Source: Ascaris suum (taxonomy: Eukaryota > Nematoda > Chromadorea > Rhabditida > Ascarididae). Taken from it: a stretch of DNA of 64,000 bases. The notes under the pieces are model-generated. The model was not told where the DNA came from and did not search any database. It worked only from the letters and a program-made list of their open reading frames with translations. Positions 57,216 to 64,000 of the stretch are shown here, in pieces (positions within the stretch are counted from its first letter, which is position 1; the number at the start of each line of letters is the position of its first letter). Where the stretch lies: contig CM024174.1 in assembly GCA_013433145.1 (NCBI GenBank), forward strand, positions 5,728,336 through 5,792,335. The letters run 5' to 3'. The position numbers were made by a program, and so were the translations under genes.

Positions 57216-60200
57216 GTCCATTAACTACTTTAGTTTACTTGGTTACTGTGCTTAATTCCAGTGCTTTACTGAATTTACTTCTTATACAAATAGTTATTTC
57301 AATTAAATACCTACTTATCGACTAATCAGAGACGAATTCCCACTGGGCACTTCGCGTTTTCTAAAATAAGGGAACGATTGCGTTCAGTCCACTGGTTTCG
57401 TTCGAAATGGAAGTGGAGAGCGTGGAGTCGAAATGGTCAGCGTTCACTCCACAACTAACATATTGTTTGTTTCAGTTACGTAATTTCTGCAAAGTTAGGG
57501 GTCACTATCCTCAAAACAGTGTATGTGAATATTTACGTGGGATAGTCAGTTACCAACTGGCGTCGAAGTTAGTTTATATGCTTTTGCACATTTGCATTTG
57601 CAAGCGTATTACGGCAGCGTTATATACGTACGTATGTCTCATATTTTCAGCCTTTATAACCACTGAAGCTAAAAACTTATGAAATTAGCTGGCAGTAATC
57701 TATGCTGTGGTCTAAGCCATCTGGTACAAACAATGCATGTTATAGCTACCTAACCAACTGTTGAGCTCTTCCGTTGAATTCCAAAAGAGTTGAAGGCTCC
57801 CTCCATGTATTTTACCACTGATGGGATTTCATTAGTGTAGCGTTGATGACGACGTTCACATCGCTAACAAATAAAAATGCAAAAGCTTTACTAGAAGAAG
57901 CTCAGAGGTGTGCAAAATGGCAAAATGACATGGCAATATTTGCTTGTTCAATGTTTCGCACACCACCGAACGAGCAACAACTTTGAACGGGTGTCCTTTT
58001 GAGAATCAGCCCCCATGGAAAGCTACTAAGTCTTCTTTTAACTGGGACAGTGTTTGTAGCCTATATAACTTCATATAAAGGGGAATTCCATAAAGTGATT
58101 ATTCTGTTCATTAAAAAATCCTCTATATTTTCATGGAATCCTATTGTGTGCAGATTAACTTTGTTACACGTGAATGAGAAGTATTTCAGTAGGTAAATAT
58201 GTACAATGCTGAATAAAATCTTCTGTAACATATAGAGATCAAATTTTAGTTTTCTTGTAAGTTGATTAGGTTGTATTTTATGGTATAAGTGGGCATTGTG
58301 GTGAACTGGTTTCCTAGAGAATATACGCTGGTTGAAGAGATTTATCGGCTTAATGCCCCAAAGTTCAAAAGCGCAAAACTGCCGCTCCATCCAGCTTGCC
58401 TTTTCACTTGCTTTATTCTAATGTTTTTATTACTTTTGATGAGTGAGAAATAGTCTTTCTAAACTGCATACTTTCCATGTTTTTAAAAAATTTGGAAAAT
58501 TGAGCGTAGTAACGTGTGAAAATGTTTTTTTTGGCAATAAAAAAAGTCACATTTCTTTGACCATTTTATTATAAGCATTCTCACATATTGTTTAAAAAGC
58601 TTCAGCAGTTGTAATAAAAAATTACTTAAAATGCAATTTTGCCATGAAATTAACTATTGAAGTTTTTACTCTTATCTCTGTGCTACTTTTTACTCGCGTC
58701 AGAACAAAACCAGGCCCTCAAGCTTTTCCTGTCTGAATTTCAGCCTGAAATCTTTATAATGGAACAAACCACATGTGTGAAAATTCAAATGAGATCTTGG
58801 TGGCGGAATTATGCACACATTCGCATAATTAAGGTCGAGTAAGACTTTCATTAGTTGTTGGTGAAATGACTCTTCGATTTGTAATTAATGAAAATAATCC
58901 TTAGTGTTTGAAACAGATGAAGCCTTATCGTTACTAAAAGACTGTATGCAAATTCAGTGCAGGGAAGTCCTTCTCGACCGTTAGCCTTTTATGTAGAGTT
59001 CTTGACAACAAATTTGCTGTGTGGTTGCAACTATATCGTCGCCTACACCCAAAGTAGTGCTCGATGTTGAATGATGCTCGAAGTTTATCCCTTGTAGATC
59101 GATCTCCTATTTTTGATTTTGTAGCCAGTGAAGATAACGCCAATCGTTAAAATATCACCTTCTTGGTGGAATAAAAAAAATTGGCGTGATAAGCTTCTAC
59201 TTTACTGCTTTTTAGATATATGCGATGAGTGACGCTTCCACTGTCCTCATTGCAAAAAAGTGCTCGTATAAGCTCTCCTCATCCAGATTCCATCGATCTG
59301 TCCCCCGCCTGTTGCTCGTGCTGCTGCCATTATTTATCTCGTTTTCCGGCGCAGCAAAGGGATCGCATGAGAATTTCAAATTACGTTGTAAAATACCGTA
59401 TTTTGAGTAAAATCATGGCTTTTGTAAATTCCTGACAATTTTTAAAGGAACCTTTTTGGAGAAAGAGAGTCAGCTCATCAATGGGACCGCTATTTTTGTT
59501 GCTTACCGCAATTTTATAAATTTATTACTAAAGATTCCCCGTAAATGTTCAGTTAGCCATAATAGCTGTCTCAATGTGATTCATTTCATTATTATCTGCA
59601 CACTTCATTTATATCTGTTGATTTTAAGGTGACAAACGTACATGAAATTTGATAGTTGGTGTAGTGTACTTTTTAGGGTACGTGAAAATGTACTCGTAAG
59701 TAAGCCTTGAGAACTCAGCTAGCAATAAAATATTCTCGACAGCTTTTTAAGGGAAGAGTGCTGAGAATGAAGAATTTTCAGGGCTTTCATTAATTTATCA
59801 CTCGTTTATAATTTTGTTGCTTTTCGAGTCTCTAAGAATATTCTTTCAGTCGTTTTCTTTAATATTTGAGCGCATTTTGAGAGTCCCTTTACGTCACTCA
59901 TTTAGTATAAAAATTTCGTGCAAGTTTAATTTCTCAATTGAAAGGTGTGGTGAAGAACGCAACTAAACTCAATACTTAATTATACTGGAATTAATTTCTC
60001 ATCATGTACATGAAATTTACAGTTTGGTGGTCGACCGTTGGAATGCTGGGTGCCAGCACAATTCACTAGCTCATGGGAGGCTTATACAGAAATGTATTGT
60101 TGGGCTCAAAACACATATTGGGTGCCAATTGAACAGGTTTTCTCTTTATAATTTCTTCTAAATCGTTCTCGCTTGAAGAGGTTTTTTTATGTTTTTATGT

Positions 60201-60567
60201 GCATTTGAATCGGTAAAAATTATTATATTTTGCATTTTATGTTTTCATACTCTCATTTGTTGATAAAAATATGCTCTCATTTGTAGTGCTATGACGGGAA
60301 GAATATTTTCTAGCGTCTGCCAGAAGTTTAGTCGTATTTTGCAAATAATAAACAATGAAAGACTAAAAGATTGTGAGATATATATAGTGTGAGATATATA
60401 CGTAAAAGAGAAAGTGTTTTATAGGCAAGAGCTGTCGCGTAGCAAAATATTTAGGAATAATACATTTAAGTATGTATATGAAAATTCATGCACTAGCTCG
60501 AGAGCCCATACTCCAATTTACAGTTGAAATTGCATACAATCGTGTATCTTTGAATTCATTCATATTA

Positions 60568-60637
<70 letters not shown>

Positions 60638-63296
60638 GTTTTCCTAGTGATTTTTGAATATTTGAATGCAGTCGTTTTTTTGACGATGAAAAGCACTTCA
60701 ATATTATCGCTATCACAATCAAGATGAGTGTTTCAATTTTGCAGGATATACCTGTTGATATCGCTGAACGTGAATATAGGCAAATATCTTATTATCAGTG
60801 GGTGCCGTTCTTTCTTCTCATACAAGCCTTCCTATACTATATTCCTTGCTTAATGTGGCGCTTAATGAGCGATAAATCAGGTTCGTATTATTTCATCGGC
60901 AGGACTATGTTCCAAAAACTTTTCCGATATTATGTGTCGAAACTGGACTTTCGCCACTTTCTTGCATTTATTAAATCATTGATAGGATTTGAAATCAATC
61001 GATAAGTATTGATTGAATCACGTTATCGTTTTTAGGTCAGAAGTGATGAACACCATTCGACTAATGTTTTCAATTTGTATTTGTGTAAGATTGTGTTTTG
61101 ATTTTCTCCTAACGTTTATTATTGATTTATTGGGTTCATTAACGATCATAACTTTTCTTCGTTTCTTCTCAATCAAAAGAAAGCTCTTTCTGTGGAAAAA
61201 ATCCCTGCATCTTTCATGAGAATAACTTTAGCGAAATGAACAAAATTCGGCACATTGAGAGTTTGCCAACCGTCTTATGCGGCAGCTGTGTTACGTATTG
61301 TCTACGTCAATTTATATTTGTGTTTGTCTGTTTATTCGTACGAGTCGAGTGTTTTATTTTATTTCTCGCTGACTGGAACCGTTATTTTATCACCTGAATT
61401 TATTTGAATGGGAAAACTTTCTTCTTAATAACTTCGACTGGAAGCAAAATTTTTATGAAAGCATATTTATAGGATGCATTGTTTATCTATGAAAACTTAT
61501 ACCTTACAAATAAAAATCTACTGCTTAAGCTATTCGAAATGTAATCTCGACAGAAGCGGATATTCATGGAGAAATTTAGTGGCATTCTTCTTTGTATCAA
61601 TTCCCAAAGCAACAATTTCGCTTCCAACGCAACGTTCGATAAATTTTGTTCCTCCTGCTCCCGCTTAGCCGATAACCATGCAGGATAGGGTGGTCTGATA
61701 ATTGTGGGATAAATAGAGAGAGGGAGGATATCGAAGGCGAAGGGCACATAAAAACTTTGAAAAGCTAGGTATTGGTGGCCACAACGCTCGAATTCCATCG
61801 AAATACCCCTGCGAACTGCATAAGGATTTATGTAGTTGTATCATTAACTCCTGTCGTTGATCATTCCAGTTTCCTCTTTTATTAACCATTTTAGATCTTA
61901 TGAAATATTTACTATACTATAATTTAGCAACTTACGTGAAAGTAATTTACTCTTTCAAACACTGTTGGAACTGCTGATAAATCATTCACAGATAATATCA
62001 AAGTAAATGATTGCTATCACGAGATATATCGAATTGCATGTGATAACCTCTCCCGCCCCCTCCCCTTTCAAGTTTGCTTTTACCATCTTTTTTTGAGAAA
62101 AAATAGCTGCTTAAATCGTAAGTGAAATTACCTGAAGTCTTCTTGACGGGGTATAACCGCAGTAATTTCTTCTCATATGCAAATCAACGAATTTTCATTT
62201 TTTTCATAAGAGAATTACTGGTGTAGCCCTTACCTATAGAGAGGAGTATACATTTTCAGTTATTTCGGTCTGATATAAAGTAATTTTTGTTCATAAAAAA
62301 CACTGTCATGTTATACATAGAATTGATGCCGCTTATTATTTTCGCCGAAAACTTTCAAAGTGTTTTTTGAAAATAGGCATTAAACGTTCAAATTATCGTC
62401 ATTCACCCTGACGTTTATCATTTAATCTTCATCTCATATGTAATCGTATTTCATTTTATGGAGTATTTGTAAATTGCACATAAACTGAAATGAAGAACAC
62501 AAATGGCCTTGTCATACGTCTCTGTACACGTATGCTTCCGGAGCTAACAACTAAGTGGCCACTTAAGAAATTTTTTCTTTCCACTTGAATAAAAGTAGTT
62601 GATTTTGCAGAAAATATTTCTAAGATCAATTTTTTAAACGAAATCTCCTCGGGATTTGGAATGCATCTATCATCCAACTTCCTTCCGCCCCTCCCTCCCT
62701 CCCCCCCCCCCCTCCCAGGCTAAGAAAGCTATCATCGATGGGAATTATTTTTATGCTTCGTTGGGGACAATTTCTCATCTGTAAAAAAATTTCTGTACAG
62801 AAAACAATAGGCATCCGGATGAAAGTAAAATGTAACCTATGAAAATATTCCAATAAAAAGTGTCATATTATTGAGTAAACCATAGTCGATTATGTATTGC
62901 AGTGTCTGGAGCCTTGTTAAGCTCAGCTTTCCCGAGTAAATCCCCGTTCCTGTCAGATTTTTCAAGAGATGAGCCAATTCCGCCCAGAAAAGTTTCTTAG
63001 TAGGCATTTCCTTCCTTCAAAGAAAACGATGAAGCTTTTTCCCACTCACTGGAAGGATGTCATATTGTGAGAGAGATAAAGAAAAGAAAAAACGAACTAA
63101 CTAAACAGTATTCTTAAAATTGTTCAACGATCTGAAGGTCGTTCCATTTGAGACGCATCGCAATGTGTGCGAAAAGATTTATAGGGATCCGATTGAACGA
63201 TATTGTTCAACTGGCAACCGAGAAGGAGAACATTGAGCCTGATTATAGGATACGTACGATTGAGTCGCTATCGCGGCACATCGAATCTGCCCTCAG
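57081..63296 (+). CDS. Innexin (gap-junction channel subunit), first four exons, 3' part outside the window
   Basis: Innexins form invertebrate gap junctions and hemichannels, with four membrane helices and cysteine-linked extracellular loops. The model joins 57081-57215, 60023-60136, 60745-60880 and 63185-63296, all GT-AG and in phase, giving residues 1-165 and two bases of the next codon. Seen in order: N-terminal [10 protein letters not shown] (18-27), TM1 (about 28-44) ending SFKQ, loop FGGRPLECW with Cys53 and YCWAQNTYW with Cys71, the family signature YYQWVPF (99-105), TM2 to about 123 with IPCLMWRL, then the cytoplasmic-loop motif [17 protein letters not shown]. The ATG is the first after an in-frame TAA at 57024. 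TM3, the second loop pair of cysteines, TM4 and the tail are missing and must lie beyond 64000 or in exons I could not see. Which nematode innexin this is cannot be settled here. Confidence 0.94.
60023..60136 (+). CDS. Innexin exon 2 (first extracellular loop)
   Basis: 38 codons, phase 0 on both sides. [26 protein letters not shown] and QNTYWVP match the first extracellular loop, with its two conserved cysteines (residues 53 and 71). The acceptor is AATTTACAG, and the donor GTTTTC starts at 60137. Confidence 0.94.
60571..60635. repeat. (CT)n microsatellite, 65 bp, in innexin intron 2
   Basis: A pure CT dinucleotide tract of about 32 units between innexin exons 2 and 3, ending 109 bases before the exon 3 acceptor. 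A pyrimidine tract on the sense strand could in principle bind splicing regulators. Frames across it (Leu-Ser or Arg-Glu runs) are artefacts. Confidence 0.98.
60745..60880 (+). CDS. Innexin exon 3 (signature motif and TM2)
   Basis: 45 codons plus one base. [20 protein letters not shown] carries the innexin signature, followed by TM2 [19 protein letters not shown] and SDKS. The acceptor is ATTTTGCAG. The in-frame ATG at 60724 is intronic, because the exon joins exon 2 in phase at Asp84. The donor GTTCGT starts at 60881. Confidence 0.94.
62681..62716. repeat. C-rich pyrimidine tract with C12, in innexin intron 3
   Basis: CCTTCCGCCCC, CTCCCTCC, then twelve C and TCCC. The same kind of tract occurs at 62050-62070 in the same intron (GCCCCCTCCCC). 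Homopolymer length may be unreliable. Confidence 0.95.
63185..63296 (+). CDS. Innexin exon 4 (start of the cytoplasmic loop)
   Basis: [20 protein letters not shown] followed by [15 protein letters not shown] matches the region after TM2 in nematode innexins. The acceptor ATTTATAG is weaker than usual, but phase and similarity both fit. The proposed donor GTATTT starts at 63297. Without it the frame would read Y, F, R and stop at 63343, truncating the protein before TM3. Confidence 0.88.
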
Positions 63297-64000
63297 GTAT
63301 TTCCGCAACTTACCGCAACGTTTAGGTATATGCTCTGAGCTTTAAGCAGAATTTGAGGCACGATCCTATACTTGGAATATGCGAAGCGTATGCAAGGTAA
63401 TCCGATGCTTTCAGTAATATTTGCCTAAAGATTTAGAAGTTTCTCACGGAGGTGGGATCGCGTTTAATGTATATTAATTTTTGCATCGTAAGATATTTAT
63501 CAATTCTTGAGATCCCTAGTGTTATAAAGGATTCAGTCGCTTGCAATTATCGCTCGGCTTTTTGCGTTTGCGTCTCAAACATTTTCGCCTATAACTGCCA
63601 AGGAGAAAAAAGAGAGCGAGAAAATGCAGCAAGAGCAGTACAGTTGTATATTAGGATGATGTATTAGCACAGTGAAAGTTTTGCTCTTTCCATTTCTCGA
63701 AAGTTTCCGAGGGCGCAAATGTCGACAGTTATTGTTGCAGTCGACATTTCTGTTGCTTGGAACAATTTTTCTCAAGAAATCAACGCTAAATAATGAAGTT
63801 TGCGCACCCATGAGCCTGGGGTTATTTTTTGAATCCGCAAAACGCTTCATAGATCATCAACATGAAGGACGCTATGTACCAAACGTTCGTTCAAGCATTC
63901 CCAGCATTTTTCCTCGCATTTCCCTTGTGTCCTCCAAGCAATAAACGTTTCTTAAAGTCAATAAGAACATATCTAAAGTCGTTCTTGCTCTCAACACTAC
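63297..64000. other. Innexin intron 4 (start), window edge
   Basis: Begins with the proposed donor GTATTT. The two open frames present (63452-63667 and 63672-63944) do not resemble the missing innexin parts and have no matching acceptor in the needed phase. The next innexin exon is therefore probably beyond the window. Confidence 0.6.

Noticed and set aside
60472..60722. Frames with Leu-Ser and Arg-Glu runs
   Set aside because: Translation of the CT repeat inside innexin intron 2. The flanking exons join in phase without it.
61013..61219. Hydrophobic 68-codon frame in innexin intron 3 that looks like a membrane helix
   Set aside because: It lacks innexin TM3 or TM4 features. Exons 3 and 4 already join in phase across the interval with the expected sequence after TM2.

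Overview
The window looks like nuclear DNA of a nematode, probably a parasite of the strongylid/rhabditid type. It is AT-rich (about one third G+C by eye). It has short exons in GT-AG introns of about 0.5-2.8 kb, long (TA)n arrays, and two genes of families typical of worms. Nothing bacterial or viral is visible: no operons of long ORFs, no CRISPR array and no recognisable transposase.

Two genes can be supported, both on the + strand and one at each end. (1) At 1.2-6.9 kb there is a complete seven-exon protein tyrosine phosphatase (PTP). Its exons (1199-1274, 2062-2201, 2770-2872, 3533-3654, 5111-5251, 5929-6157, 6631-6938) join in phase to give 372 residues with all catalytic motifs intact. 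(2) At 57.1-63.3 kb lies the 5' part of an innexin (invertebrate gap-junction protein), with exons 57081-57215, 60023-60136, 60745-60880 and 63185-63296. At least 165 residues are visible. The second half of the protein (rest of the cytoplasmic loop, TM3, second extracellular loop, TM4 and tail) is not in the window, so the gene must run past its right edge.

Between them are about 50 kb (6939-57080) in which I recognise no protein. This stretch holds three long (TA)n arrays (one of 167 bp), CT/CTAT/CTTT microsatellites, homopolymer G and C runs, scattered polypyrimidine tracts, short tandem duplications, several perfect hairpins, a 30-bp near-identical direct repeat 236 bp apart next to a hairpin, and a low-level dispersed GTCTGCC-type repeat. 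Several 120-135-codon ORFs occur, but this is near the length chance allows at this composition and none resembles a known family.

The two genes have no evident joint function: one is a cytosolic signalling phosphatase, the other a membrane channel. I found no convincing new biological system. The most useful outputs are the exon-level gene models and the list of unexplained repeats and hairpins.
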